DNA of 64,000 nt, from the NCBI RefSeq assembly GCF_018607995.1, contig NZ_JABBAL010000006.1, positions 62,001-126,000 on the forward strand, in the 5' to 3' direction. Shown here one piece after another: positions 1-8,368 of the stretch. Within the stretch, counting starts at the first letter, position 1. Each line of letters begins with the position of its first letter. This stretch comes from Planktotalea sp. GTDB taxonomy: Bacteria; Pseudomonadota; Alphaproteobacteria; Rhodobacterales; Rhodobacteraceae. Below the pieces are notes generated by a model. The model saw nothing but the letters and a program-made list of their open reading frames with translations. It did no database searches and was not told where the DNA came from. The translations under genes and the position numbers were made by a program.

Positions 1-428
1 AATGCAAAGGCAAGGCCGATCACAAATGCGCCGAATAGGCCTACATTGGTCGAGTTGCCTGTATCAGCGCGAAACTGGCGGTACAGAATGCCGATTTTGA
101 TGACGCCCAGAAAGTGCAAACCCATCGCGATGATGATCGCAGCCGCGACCCAACGCAAAACATCAAAGTACTCGCGCACCACTTGGCCAAACATTGTTGC
201 TGTCGCACCAAGCCCCATGAACACGGTGATCACACCCAGCGCAAAACAACACGCCGCTGCAAAAGTACGAAGGCGCACTTGCGGTGAAACTTCTGCGTCA
301 GCCGCGATCTGGTTCATGCCCACACCTGCGAGATAGCTTAGGTAGAATGGCACAATAGGCAGGATGCAGGGCGACAAGAAGGACAACAGCCCCGCAACTA
401 GCGCCCCGTAAAGCGAAACGTCAAACAT
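1..428 (-). CDS. ccdA: CcdA/SoxV-type thiol-disulfide transporter (partial, C-terminus beyond window)
   Basis: Reverse-strand reading frame from ATG at 428 that runs off the left edge after about 142 codons. The N-terminus has the CcdA pattern: a first membrane segment ending in FLSPCILPIVPFYLSYLAG, where the Cys-Pro pair is the redox-active cysteine of transmembrane segment 1, followed by further hydrophobic segments. CcdA proteins carry electrons across the inner membrane to periplasmic thioredoxins. It is divergent from the thioredoxin-like gene at 512, the arrangement of the soxV/soxS pair of sox clusters, so SoxV is the likely specific role. The second cysteine of the pair is not distinguishable here because the gene is cut. 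Family assignment is firm; the Sox role is inference. Confidence 0.88.
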   Translation of the reverse strand, partial: MFDVSLYGALVAGLLSFLSPCILPIVPFYLSYLAGVGMNQIAADAEVSPQVRLRTFAAACCFALGVITVFMGLGATATMFGQVVREYFDVLRWVAAAIIIAMGLHFLGVIKIGILYRQFRADTGNSTNVGLFGAFVIGLAFA

Positions 429-454
429 ACGACACGTGCCCTTTGGCTTGAAAT

Positions 455-477
455 ATTCATAAATTAGATTATGTAAT
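455..477. promoter_or_regulatory. candidate ArsR (SqrR/BigR-like) operator
   Basis: In the 83-bp divergent intergenic space between ccdA and the SoxS-like gene lies an AT-rich imperfect inverted repeat: ATTCATAA, a 6-base spacer, then TTATGTAAT. ArsR repressors bind such AT-rich dyads, and the adjacent operon encodes one. The link is inferred from position and symmetry only. Confidence 0.4.
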
Positions 478-511
478 TACGAACAACCCGTCAACAATCG
501 GATGTGCTTTC

Positions 512-892
512 GTGCTCAAATCACTTCTCTGTGCTGCTGCTCTCGCGTTTCCTATGGCGCTCTCTTCGACGCTTCTCGCGGCCGCAGATTCCTATCTTTT
601 GATGGCGGAAGAAGACGGCTGCTATTGGTGCGCACGCTGGGATAAAGAAATTTCGCAAATTTATCCCAAGACGCCTGAAGGCAAGGCTGCACCTTTAAAA
701 CGCTATGATCTGCGCAGTGAGACGCCGGATGTGGACTTCAAACAGCGCGTCACCTTCACCCCAACGTTTATCGTGGTGAGCGATGGCAAAGAGGTTAACA
801 GATTAGAGGGCTATCCCGGAGAAGATTTCTTTTGGGGTTTGCTGTCTCAAATGCTATCTCGAGCAGGTATTGATCTAGGTGAGGCCAATTAA
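512..892 (+). CDS. soxS: SoxS-type periplasmic thioredoxin-like protein
   Basis: 126 residues with a GTG start. A hydrophobic N-terminal signal of about 24 residues ends near LLAAADSY, followed by a thioredoxin-like domain whose active site is Cys37-Tyr-Trp-Cys40. The cis-Pro loop of the fold is seen in VTFTPTFIVV. This small secreted thioredoxin next to a CcdA and an ArsR regulator matches SoxS of lithotrophic sulfur-oxidation clusters, which keeps SoxY or other periplasmic thiols reduced with electrons from SoxV/CcdA. No clear Shine-Dalgarno precedes the GTG; the next in-frame ATG would remove the signal peptide, so the GTG is preferred. Its stop is immediately followed by the ATG of the regulator, so the two are co-translated. 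Confidence 0.75.
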   Translation: MLKSLLCAAALAFPMALSSTLLAAADSYLLMAEEDGCYWCARWDKEISQIYPKTPEGKAAPLKRYDLRSETPDVDFKQRVTFTPTFIVVSDGKEVNRLEGYPGEDFFWGLLSQMLSRAGIDLGEAN

Positions 893-1276
893 ATGACCAC
901 CACACTTGCCATGGAGCCCCAAACAGAGGGCCAAATCGTGTCTCGATTGCCCGTGTTCGACAAGAATATGTGCACAGAAGATATGGAAAAGATGATGGCC
1001 AATGCACAATTGGCCGCGAATTTCCTGAAGGCGATTAGCCATGAAGGGCGTTTGATGATCCTGTGCCATCTCGCGTCAGGTGAAAAATCGGTGAACGAAC
1101 TGGAGGATCTTCTGTCCTCGCGCCAAGCCGCTGTGTCGCAACAGCTGTCTCGCCTCCGCCTTGAGGGCCTCGTGACCCCGCGTCGCGAAGGCAAGGCAAT
1201 ATACTACAGTTTGTCCGACGACCGCCCCAAACAGATCATGGAAGTCGTCTACGACCTGTTTTGCCGCGAAGATTAA
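893..1276 (+). CDS. ArsR-family persulfide/sulfide-responsive repressor (SqrR/BigR/SoxR type)
   Basis: 127 residues with a winged helix-turn-helix (about residues 40-110). The recognition helix contains SSRQAAVSQQLSRLRLEGLV and the wing RREGKAIYYSL. Three cysteines occur at 27, 58 and 124. SqrR has cysteines at 9, 41 and 107, so the 66-residue distance between the two sensing cysteines is identical and the third is one residue off. In that family two cysteines form a polysulfide bridge that releases DNA. The gene starts directly after the SoxS stop codon and probably represses its own operon, the divergent ccdA and the YeeE gene. The metal-binding motif of classical ArsR (ELCVCDL) is absent. 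Confidence 0.85.
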   Translation: MTTTLAMEPQTEGQIVSRLPVFDKNMCTEDMEKMMANAQLAANFLKAISHEGRLMILCHLASGEKSVNELEDLLSSRQAAVSQQLSRLRLEGLVTPRREGKAIYYSLSDDRPKQIMEVVYDLFCRED

Positions 1277-1316
1277 TCAAACATTTCGCCAATGTTTGGA
1301 CTAAGGGGGACACCCA

Positions 1317-2369
1317 ATGTTGGAGACTATAGGGGAAGCGAACACCGCAGCGCTCTTTGGGTTATTGGGTGGGATCGCGCTTGGTCTCGCTGCACGGGTT
1401 GGTAGGTTTTGCACGCTTGGTGCCATCGAAGACTACCTTTACGGTGGTGATGACAAGCGTTTGCGCATGTGGGCCATCGCCATTGGGGTTGCTGTGATCA
1501 CCACCCACATCGCCATGTCAATGGGCACGTTTGATTCAACCACAACCGCCTATCTTGATCGAACTTGGAACCCGCTTGGAACAGTTATCGGGGGTTTGCT
1601 GTTCGGGTACGGCATGGCGCTAAGTGGCAACTGTGGCTACGGCGCGCTGGCACGTTTGGGCGGGGGCGATCTGCGTTCTTTAATGATCGTGATCGTCATG
1701 GGGTTGTCCGCCTATTTTGTGATGTCCGGCCCACTTGCGCATCTTCGCGTATGGCTATTTCCCGTAGAGACGGGGTCTGGTCAACCACAAGGCTTTACCC
1801 AGCTGCTTTCAAATTTCGGACTGCCACCTGTAGTAAGCGGGTTAATTGTAGGGGGCGGTTTGGTGAGTATAGCCCTGTTACACAAAGACATGCGCCAATC
1901 TTACGCGCAGATGTTTTGGGGATCGATTGTCGGCCTCGCCGTGTTCTTCGGTTGGCTTGGTACCTATTGGATCGCAACGACGGGTTTCTCAATAGAGCCA
2001 CTTGAAACACATTCATTCGCGGCCCCAATCGGTGACACGATCTACTATGCAATGACTGCATCCGGCAACACGCTCTCATTCAGCGTTGGCTCGGTGGTTG
2101 GCGTCGTACTTGGTGCTATTCTTGGCTCTTATTCCAAGGGTCATTTCCGCTGGGAAGCCTGTGACGACCCCCGTGAATTGCGCCGTCAAATATTTGGGGC
2201 TGCGATTATGGGACCTGGTGCCATCCTCGCCGTTGGATGTAGCGTTGGCCAAGGTATTTCAGCCTTTTCCGTCCTTGCGTTTAGCGCACCCGTTGCCTTT
2301 ATTGCAATCTTTATCGGGGCGGCGCTCGGGCTAAAGCAACTCATCACTGGTTTTGCGCTACCGCAATAA
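1317..2369 (+). CDS. YeeE/YedE (TsuA-like) sulfur-compound transporter
   Basis: 350-residue integral membrane protein made of two Sulf_transp repeats. The signature cysteine motifs are visible: GRFCTLGA (Cys32), LSGNCGYGAL (Cys106) and AVGCSVGQG (Cys308), plus Cys282. In TsuA-type proteins such cysteines line the pore and relay thiosulfate through the membrane. The length is that of the single-chain two-repeat form. It lies 40 bp downstream of the ArsR gene on the same strand, with AAGGGGG upstream of the ATG, so co-regulation by the persulfide sensor is likely. No sox structural genes (soxXYZABCD) are visible, suggesting sulfur uptake or sulfide management rather than full oxidation within this window. 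Confidence 0.87.
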   Translation: MLETIGEANTAALFGLLGGIALGLAARVGRFCTLGAIEDYLYGGDDKRLRMWAIAIGVAVITTHIAMSMGTFDSTTTAYLDRTWNPLGTVIGGLLFGYGMALSGNCGYGALARLGGGDLRSLMIVIVMGLSAYFVMSGPLAHLRVWLFPVETGSGQPQGFTQLLSNFGLPPVVSGLIVGGGLVSIALLHKDMRQSYAQMFWGSIVGLAVFFGWLGTYWIATTGFSIEPLETHSFAAPIGDTIYYAMTASGNTLSFSVGSVVGVVLGAILGSYSKGHFRWEACDDPRELRRQIFGAAIMGPGAILAVGCSVGQGISAFSVLAFSAPVAFIAIFIGAALGLKQLITGFALPQ

Positions 2370-2560
2370 CCTGAAGACACGCGCGCGCCAGATCAATAAC
2401 CAAATATCCAACTTCAATTCCTGATGCACGCATTTTCGCGCGCCGCGCGCGTTAGCTTGGCAAAACGATCAAAACAGCCGCAATGATGAACAATCCGAGA
2501 GTCTTTGGGCGCTCCTATATGAAGGATACACCATCATAAAGTTGCATTGAACGGGTAAAG

Positions 2561-3126
2561 TTATTCTCCATCGAGTCCCACCCAAAGAAAGCCAATCAGA
2601 AGCGGTGTCAGCGGGTAATCGGCAAATTTTAAAGCGGTTGCACAGACTCCAAACCCAACAAGGATCAAGAGCTCGGTCGTGTTGTTTCGACCAATGTAGC
2701 CCCCCATTAGCGTGAAAAACAAAGTGACAGGGATTAAGAAGTTGCGTGGGATCGACAGCACTTTGGCGATGTAGGGGATCAGCGGTAGATTCAAAGCCAA
2801 CAATTCCAGATTGCCCATGAACATTGACTTGATGACAGCCTAGAAAATCTGTGGTTCATCAATCATCAACCCCGGCGCGGGCGAAAAATTGAGCACAATA
2901 AGCGCACCCGACAAGATCGCAGTAGTGCCAGAGCCCAGAACACCCAAAGTGAGCAGCAGTACTAAAAATCCTGTGCAGGCCGAGTAGTTTGCGGTTTCAG
3001 GGGCTGCGAGGCCCTTGATCGCGACTTTGCCATGCTCTTCCTGTTCTCTCTTTGTGGCGAGGTTGCCTTTACTGCGGTGCCTAGAAAACTCGCGATTGTT
3101 GCGCCCGCATTAGGCAAGACACCGAA
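2561..3126 (-). pseudogene. tctA: tctA remnant (tripartite tricarboxylate transporter large subunit, 3' part)
   Basis: Reverse-strand translation gives TctA family blocks in the right order but in different frames and with stop codons. They are FGVLPNAGATIASFL at the 5' end, then LGVLGSGTTAILSGALI around 2950-2900, an in-frame stop near 2842, then an 87-codon open stretch (2824-2561) with MFMGNLELLALNLPLIPYIA and a hydrophobic C-terminus. The N-terminal half of TctA is missing. The first block is fused directly to the tctC remnant. It is non-functional as read. Confidence 0.8.
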
Positions 3127-3477
3127 TGCCAGAGCTCGAAAGCTTTGCAAGAACACGCCCATGAGCGAACAGATAACAATCGGCGTTGAGTTGACCATCA
3201 ACGTGCCTTGGTTGCTATCGGCGTTTCCGATCAAATTCCGATGGCCTTGCCACTACCACCGCCTGACATGTTTTTAATTGGACGCAGACCCGGCATGTCC
3301 CGCAGTTCTCAGGGCTCAGCCCATGCCACATGCAGTGCCATCCCTACCACCGCCCGGGATCAAGAAGTGAATGGACTCAAGAACTTGATGACCATCAGCA
3401 AATGCTGGTGTTCCCAATTCGAGCCTCGCAATAGCTCTTGCGATAAGGGCGCAACGTCCCGTTTTCATCGTTTTCAT
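3127..3477 (-). pseudogene. tctC: tctC remnant (tripartite tricarboxylate binding protein, 5' part)
   Basis: Starts at ATG 3477 behind a GGGAGA ribosome site. A signal-peptide-like N-terminus is followed by SIHFLIPGGGRDGTACG. After stop codons and frame changes come NMSGGGSGKAIG (about 3275-3240) and NADSNQGTLMVNSTPIVI (about 3228-3175), conserved blocks of TctC binding proteins. At about 3127, after LQSFRALA, the sequence switches abruptly to a TctA block. The rest of tctC, any tctB and the start of tctA are therefore deleted. In-frame stops also disrupt what is left. Confidence 0.8.
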
Positions 3478-3904
3478 TCTATTCTCCCAATTGATCGCCG
3501 CGCATTTCACGGCTTTTCGAGACAAGAAAACCGCTGGGCCTGATTTTCACCAGTCAGATGGCTAAAAAAAAGCGATATCAGGCAATGAAGTCATTCGCGT
3601 AAATACAACACCAGAATGCTCTTTACTATTCATCCAAGATTAATAATCGCCTTATACCTCTGATAAAAAACAACAAGTAAAAATTTTATACTTTCAGAAA
3701 AGCACGATTCAATCCTGCTCAAAGCCAGGTTGCGTTAAGGGACTGGGCGCTGTTTTCTCAAACAACACTGTGCGAGTGAATACAGCCAATATGTCATCGC
3801 TTTAGCCGCTCGATTTCATGCATCAGGCAAGATCAGCCTGCTCGATGTGTGAGCCGAATTGAGCAGCCTTGATCGCGCATAACGATTTACAACAGGCCAA
3901 TTTA
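3478..3904. other. gene-free stretch with possible coding relic
   Basis: No intact gene. 3545-3720 is AT-rich with poly-A runs and would hold the old tctC promoter. Between about 3711 and 3885 the reverse strand gives short protein-like pieces in different frames (QFGSHIEQADLA, then MHEIERLK, then SDDILAVFTRTVLFEKTA, ending in a stop). This suggests the decayed 3' end of an unidentified gene just downstream of the membrane-protein gene. I could not assign a family. Confidence 0.35.
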
Positions 3905-5275
3905 TCAATGTTCAAGCATCACAAACATTGCGACTAAAACCGCATAGCATATCGCCGCATATTTCAGGTTCCAGCGCCATGTTAGGGTAGTCGGTGGAAT
4001 CTTGGAGGTTGCGGAAATCAGCAATGTGGCGGTGGCATTCGGGGACGCAAACATCGAAATCGCCCAGCCCGCACTAAGCGCAAAAACGATGTGAGTTGAC
4101 GCAGCAGGCAGGCTTGGGAATGTTTGCACAACCTGTCCGATGAACACGACGATAATGATCGGACTAAGTGCAACTTGCCCGCCAAGCGTAATCAAAACAG
4201 GCAGTGCCGCAAGGAAAAGCCAGCCCGGAAAAGCGCTTAAGTCGATGTCTTTAGCAAGGCGCGCAACTGGTAAGATCTCTGCCAATGCGCGACCGATGAA
4301 TCCGGATAAACCAAGCGCAATGGCGGCCCGTGTCAGGACTTGGGCGTTGCTCTCAAGTGCGGGCCAAAAATGCGCGAGTTGTGTTGTTAGCGCAGTCTTT
4401 TCCCCGCGTTGGAATGCAAACCAGAACACAGTCACGCTAGGGGCCACAAACATCAAAGATAGCGCCGTGTTATACCCCAGCCCGATTTGCAAGGCGGCAG
4501 TTGTCCCAATCAACACAGTGCAAACAAGCGCAAGGCGCAGAAAGGCGCGTTTGGGCAGATCAGGGGCAACTTGAACATTCCTCTGCATGGTATGCGCGCG
4601 CCACTCAAACCGATCATAGGCGAAGCCAATACCCATCATTAAGACGGATGTGGCAAGCCCGAGCACAACGAGCTTTCCGAGTTCAATTTCAGTAAACAAT
4701 GTGAGCAAAACCGTTTGCGTCAAAGTCGTTGGTGCCCAAAGCAAGATCCAAGCAAAGCCGCGCAAAAGCGCAGACATCTGACGGCGCTCCAAGTCTTGAT
4801 CAACAGTACCATCTGCACGGATCGTGGCGGATTGAATAAGCGGGGCCATCAAGCTGATCGCGCCAAAATTCAGAAACACACCCAACGCATGACCACCAGA
4901 CGCCGTCGCAATAAAGCGACGCCCTGTCGGTTGTTTGATAAGATATCGACCGACGGTTAAGACCGATGCAGAGCGTTCCGCTGCAATCTTGAGCGCCGTT
5001 AACAACGCGATAAAGCTCGCAAAATACGCGGCCAAATCGATGCCGGCTAAAAGAACCAACCAACCACTCTCGCTTTGACAAAGAACGACACCCAAGAGCA
5101 AAGCAAAGCACAAAAGCAGGCTTTCGCGCACCGTGTTCGTGCGCAATCCCACGATGCACAGCACTACAAATAACACGCGTGCCGCGTTTTGCGCGAACAC
5201 ACCCCCAACCGTTTGCGCCGCAAGAACAGCAATCGCGACAGCGACAAGTGTGGTGGCAAGAAAGCCTTGTCTCAT
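3905..5275 (-). CDS. unrecognised polytopic membrane protein (possible organic-acid/ion transporter)
   Basis: 456 residues from ATG 5275 (a GTG five codons upstream lacks a better ribosome site). It is strongly hydrophobic with roughly 11-12 membrane segments and only short hydrophilic loops, the largest being a basic stretch around residues 220-240 (DRFEWRAHTMQRNVQVAPDLPK). SPIIIVVFIGQVVQTFPSLP and WAISMFASPNATATLLISA resemble the helix-break loops of secondary transporters of the ion-transporter superfamily, but I see no decisive signature. It is divergent from a cupin gene with 32 bp between the starts and downstream of a decayed TTT transporter region. A transporter role is a guess from topology. 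Confidence 0.6.
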   Translation of the reverse strand: MRQGFLATTLVAVAIAVLAAQTVGGVFAQNAARVLFVVLCIVGLRTNTVRESLLLCFALLLGVVLCQSESGWLVLLAGIDLAAYFASFIALLTALKIAAERSASVLTVGRYLIKQPTGRRFIATASGGHALGVFLNFGAISLMAPLIQSATIRADGTVDQDLERRQMSALLRGFAWILLWAPTTLTQTVLLTLFTEIELGKLVVLGLATSVLMMGIGFAYDRFEWRAHTMQRNVQVAPDLPKRAFLRLALVCTVLIGTTAALQIGLGYNTALSLMFVAPSVTVFWFAFQRGEKTALTTQLAHFWPALESNAQVLTRAAIALGLSGFIGRALAEILPVARLAKDIDLSAFPGWLFLAALPVLITLGGQVALSPIIIVVFIGQVVQTFPSLPAASTHIVFALSAGWAISMFASPNATATLLISATSKIPPTTLTWRWNLKYAAICYAVLVAMFVMLEH

Positions 5276-5307
5276 ATAACTTGCCCGCACAAAGCGAGGA
5301 AAATTCG

Positions 5308-5859
5308 ATGTTTATGAGCCTGTTGTCTGGATCGGTGCTTTTGAAGAACGCGCTTGTGCAACTCCATTGGCAGCTGCTTGCTGATAAGGTCGACGCACAT
5401 CCAGCGGGTCACCTTAATGAACACGCGCGCGAGAATGGGTTGACCTTTGTGCTCACCAAAACCGGATTGAGCACGCCCGACGTGCTGGCTTGTCATCCTT
5501 GTGGCCCTATGCCCGCCTCTGCAATATTGCGCATTGATGAGGTGTGCTTTCCTGTAGGTGCCATCGCGCATCGCCACACCCATGCCGGGGCAGGCATCCG
5601 TCATTTGGTGCGCGGCAGCTTGCGCCTTGAGGCGGATGAGCATGTCCAAACTTTGCAAACGGGTGAGAGTTGGTTCGAAGCCGCGCACGCTCCAGTGCGT
5701 GCGGTCGCGTTGCAAGACGTTGGTGTTACCAGCTTTTTGCGCGCCATGATCATTCCGGCAAAGTTTGAAGGCAAATCGACTTTCACTTTGGCCGATCCCA
5801 ATGACGCCAACTTGCCACGTTTGCAGGTGACGCACCGCCATATCGATCTACCACTCTAG
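5308..5859 (+). CDS. cupin-domain protein
   Basis: 183 residues from ATG 5308, behind GCGAGGA; a longer frame upstream overlaps the divergent gene and is rejected. A single cupin barrel lies at about 80-165. Cupin motif 1 is seen as GAIAHRHTHAGAGIRHLVRGSLRLEA, with the metal-type histidines HRHTHAG and a glycine turn; motif 2 is degenerate around GESWFEAAHAPVRAVAL. Such proteins act as small-molecule isomerases, hydrolases or sensors, and the substrate cannot be predicted. Its last 4 bases overlap the stop of the convergent GlcG-like gene, leaving no room for a terminator between them. Confidence 0.75.
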   Translation: MFMSLLSGSVLLKNALVQLHWQLLADKVDAHPAGHLNEHARENGLTFVLTKTGLSTPDVLACHPCGPMPASAILRIDEVCFPVGAIAHRHTHAGAGIRHLVRGSLRLEADEHVQTLQTGESWFEAAHAPVRAVALQDVGVTSFLRAMIIPAKFEGKSTFTLADPNDANLPRLQVTHRHIDLPL

Positions 5860-6353
5860 TTTGAGGCTGGATAGTGATCTGAGAGCGAGGAAGTGCGCCA
5901 CTCCGGATTTGGCTCGGCGGGTTCTGGTGCGTAGCCTGCGAATTTGATCGCCTCAATCGCGCAGTACTCGTCCTTGTCTGATGTATCGCCACTGATCCCT
6001 ACAGCGCCTAGCGTCACGCCCTGTGCGTCCTCAACCAACACGCCACCCGGAACAGGGATTAATTGTCCACCAGATGCAGTTGCCAACGCAGATTGAAATG
6101 TCGGGCGATTTTTCAATCGATCACGGATCAAACGCGATGAAATGCCCATGCCAAGCGCGCCATATGCCTTGCCGAACGCTACTTCGAAACGAATAAGGCC
6201 AGAACCATCCTCGCATTGCATCGCTACCATTTTGCCACCCGCATCAAGCACAACAACGGTCAATGGAAGCAGCCCTGCGTCACGACCAAGCCGCAAAGCT
6301 TCAGTGATAATCGCACTGGCATGCGCCAGTGGAAGGGATGTGTGCAAACGCAT
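5856..6353 (-). CDS. GlcG/HbpS (DUF336) family protein
   Basis: 165 residues covering the whole DUF336 domain: start helix LPLAHASAIITEALRLGRDAG, strand VVVLDAGGKMVAMQ, FGKAYGALGMG and the C-terminal GALGVGISGDTSDKDE-like block (here GAVGISGDTSDKDEYCA). No signal peptide, unlike secreted HbpS. Family members bind haem or small ligands, and GlcG sits in the glycolate operon with unknown biochemical role. It is last in a minus-strand TRAP operon (10 bp after DctM) and has a paralogue in the same position of the TRAP operon at 31764, so a role in handling the imported acid is likely. SD AAGGA precedes the ATG. Confidence 0.85.
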   Translation of the reverse strand: MRLHTSLPLAHASAIITEALRLGRDAGLLPLTVVVLDAGGKMVAMQCEDGSGLIRFEVAFGKAYGALGMGISSRLIRDRLKNRPTFQSALATASGGQLIPVPGGVLVEDAQGVTLGAVGISGDTSDKDEYCAIEAIKFAGYAPEPAEPNPEWRTSSLSDHYPASN

Positions 6354-6362
6354 AATATTTCC

Positions 6363-7718
6363 TTACAACGCGGCAGCCCAGAGACCGGACCACCATGCTT
6401 CAAAGTCAAAATTCGGCAACCATGTTACGATCTCTGGGAACATGAGTAAGGCGGCAATCGTGATCACATCGGCAATGAAGAACAGCGCTACGCCGCGAAA
6501 GACTTGGCCCAAAGGGATGTCAGGACGCACGCCGTTTACCACAAAGCAGTTCAGCCCGATGGGAGGTGTGATCAAACAAATCTCCGCCATCTTAACCGCG
6601 ATGATGCCAAACCAAATCGGATCAAAACCGAGCGCGATGACGGCGGGATAGACCACTGGCAAGGTCAATAGAAGCATGCCAATCGCATCCATAAACATGC
6701 CCAGCACCGCATAGCCCAAAAGGATGCAAATCATGATTGTCATCGGCTGCATATCAAGCCCGACGATCCACTCGGTGAACGCTCCGGGAATGCCCGAAAA
6801 GCCAAGAAAGCGCACGAAGATCAAAACGCCCCAAATCAAGGAAAAGATCATCACTGTCAGCTTGGCGGATTCCATCAAAGAGTTCTTGATCGATTTTAGC
6901 GGCGTACCTCTGACGAGCGCGAGAACAAAGACCACGAATGCTCCAAGCGCACCTGCTTCTGTAGGTGTCGCCCAGCCGCCGTAGATTGCGCTCATTATGA
7001 TGACCACCACGAGAATAATCGGCGAAATGCCGGGCAATGTGCGCACGCGTTCGCCCCATGTGAAACCTTTGACTGACGGCGCAGACCCCGGCTTCATCAT
7101 CGCCCAAACCACGATGATGCCTGCATAGACAACCGCTGAAAAGATACCGGGCAGGAAGCCAGCGAGCAGCAGTTTACCGACGGATTGCTCCACGATGATC
7201 GCATAGATCACGAGAATCGCTGAGGGTGGGATGAGGGTCGCAAGTGTGCCTGCGGAGGCGACAACACCCGCAGCCATACGTCGATCATATCCGTGTTTCA
7301 GCATCTCTGGGATTGCGACGCGACTGAACACGGCGGCAGTGGCAGTCGATGCACCAGACACAGCGGCAAACCCCGCAGTGGCAAAAACAGTGGCGACGGC
7401 CAAGCCACCGGGAAGCCAGCCAAGCCATTTGCGCGCAGCGTCAAAAAGTTGCTGGGTCATGCCCGCATGAAAGGCGAGAAAACCAATGAAGATGAACATC
7501 GGCAAAACCGACAAAGCGTAGGTCGAAGATTTTGAGTGCGGGATCGTGCCAACAATACCAGCCGCAGGACCCCACCCGCGCAACTCAACGAGGCCGAGCA
7601 GACCGACAACAGCAGCCGCAAAAACAACGCGCACGCCGATAAAGATCAACCCCAACAACATGCAAAGCGTGATAACGCCAACCAAGAATGGGTCGGACAT
7701 GCCAATACCAATGATCAT
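6363..7718 (-). CDS. dctM: TRAP transporter large permease (DctM type)
   Basis: 451 residues and about 12 hydrophobic segments, with DctM hallmarks FATAGFAAVSGASTATAAVFSR, TLIPPSAILVIYAIIVEQSVGKLLLAGFLPG and the C-terminal LITPPIGLNCFVVNGV. It forms the Na+-driven channel for substrate delivered by DctP (8409) with the small subunit DctQ. The start ATG overlaps the DctQ stop codon (ATGA, 4 bases), indicating translational coupling. The GlcG-like gene follows 10 bp downstream. Substrate is unknown, most likely an organic acid. Confidence 0.93.
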   Translation of the reverse strand: MIIGIGMSDPFLVGVITLCMLLGLIFIGVRVVFAAAVVGLLGLVELRGWGPAAGIVGTIPHSKSSTYALSVLPMFIFIGFLAFHAGMTQQLFDAARKWLGWLPGGLAVATVFATAGFAAVSGASTATAAVFSRVAIPEMLKHGYDRRMAAGVVASAGTLATLIPPSAILVIYAIIVEQSVGKLLLAGFLPGIFSAVVYAGIIVVWAMMKPGSAPSVKGFTWGERVRTLPGISPIILVVVIIMSAIYGGWATPTEAGALGAFVVFVLALVRGTPLKSIKNSLMESAKLTVMIFSLIWGVLIFVRFLGFSGIPGAFTEWIVGLDMQPMTIMICILLGYAVLGMFMDAIGMLLLTLPVVYPAVIALGFDPIWFGIIAVKMAEICLITPPIGLNCFVVNGVRPDIPLGQVFRGVALFFIADVITIAALLMFPEIVTWLPNFDFEAWWSGLWAAAL

Positions 7719-8350
7719 GATTTGCCCTCCGGTCTTGCAGGCTCTGCGTCGTCACCCATGACTTCGTGGATTTCGTCTTGCGCTTGTTCTGCGACATCCT
7801 TGGCCACTACCACCGCGATGGGTGTGGCGTCAGGAAAGAGCACCAAACGCAAGGCTCCAATGCATTGCAGCGCGAGCCTGATCCACCAGATTGAGAAAGC
7901 GATAGGCACCAAGAGCTTGGAGGGCCACGTGACGTATTCCGCGTCAATTGTAGTGTCACCTAATGTATATGCGCGCAGGAAATGGCCGTAGCTGTGATAG
8001 ATCAACACTGCGATGACGAACATTGCGATGGCGGCACCAATGGCTTCAAGCAGCCAGAGAGCGCGGCCAGAAAGTCGGCTCACCAAAAGCTCCATACGAA
8101 TGTGACTGCCAAGGCGTTGCGTGTAAGCTGCGCCCAAAAACGCCATGCTCGCCATAGAGAGTTCGACTAGGTCGATGTAGCCGTTGATCGGAGTGTTAAA
8201 GACGGTCCGCAACACAATCTGCAATACGCCAAGCACCATCAGCAACATGATTGCAGCAGCGGCGGCGAGATTGGCGAAGTCCTCAATCGGCATAAAGCCG
8301 CGATGCAAACGGGCCAGCAAGCTGCGCTCCGCCTCTATGTCGTGTTCCAT
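7715..8350 (-). CDS. dctQ: TRAP transporter small permease (DctQ type)
   Basis: 211 residues, four membrane segments, with the DctQ core pattern YIDLVELSMASMAFLGAAYTQRLGSHIRMELL in the middle loop-helix region. A charged N-terminal extension (EAERSLLARLHRGF) and an acidic C-terminal tail (EQAQDEIHEVMGDDAEPARPEG) flank the core. It pairs with DctM, which it overlaps by 4 bases. It is separated from the upstream dctP by a 58-bp gap holding a stem-loop. SD AAAGGA lies before the ATG. Confidence 0.9.
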   Translation of the reverse strand: MEHDIEAERSLLARLHRGFMPIEDFANLAAAAAIMLLMVLGVLQIVLRTVFNTPINGYIDLVELSMASMAFLGAAYTQRLGSHIRMELLVSRLSGRALWLLEAIGAAIAMFVIAVLIYHSYGHFLRAYTLGDTTIDAEYVTWPSKLLVPIAFSIWWIRLALQCIGALRLVLFPDATPIAVVVAKDVAEQAQDEIHEVMGDDAEPARPEGKS

Positions 8351-8368
8351 GGCGTGGATCCTTTAAGT

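Noticed and set aside
1..2369. complete sox sulfur-oxidation cluster
   Set aside because: Only the accessory/regulatory genes and a transporter are visible; soxXYZABCD are not in the window.
2375..2455. GC-alternating inverted repeat (ACGCGCGC / GCGCGCGT)
   Set aside because: The arms are low-complexity and about 60 bases apart; likely composition rather than a functional structure.
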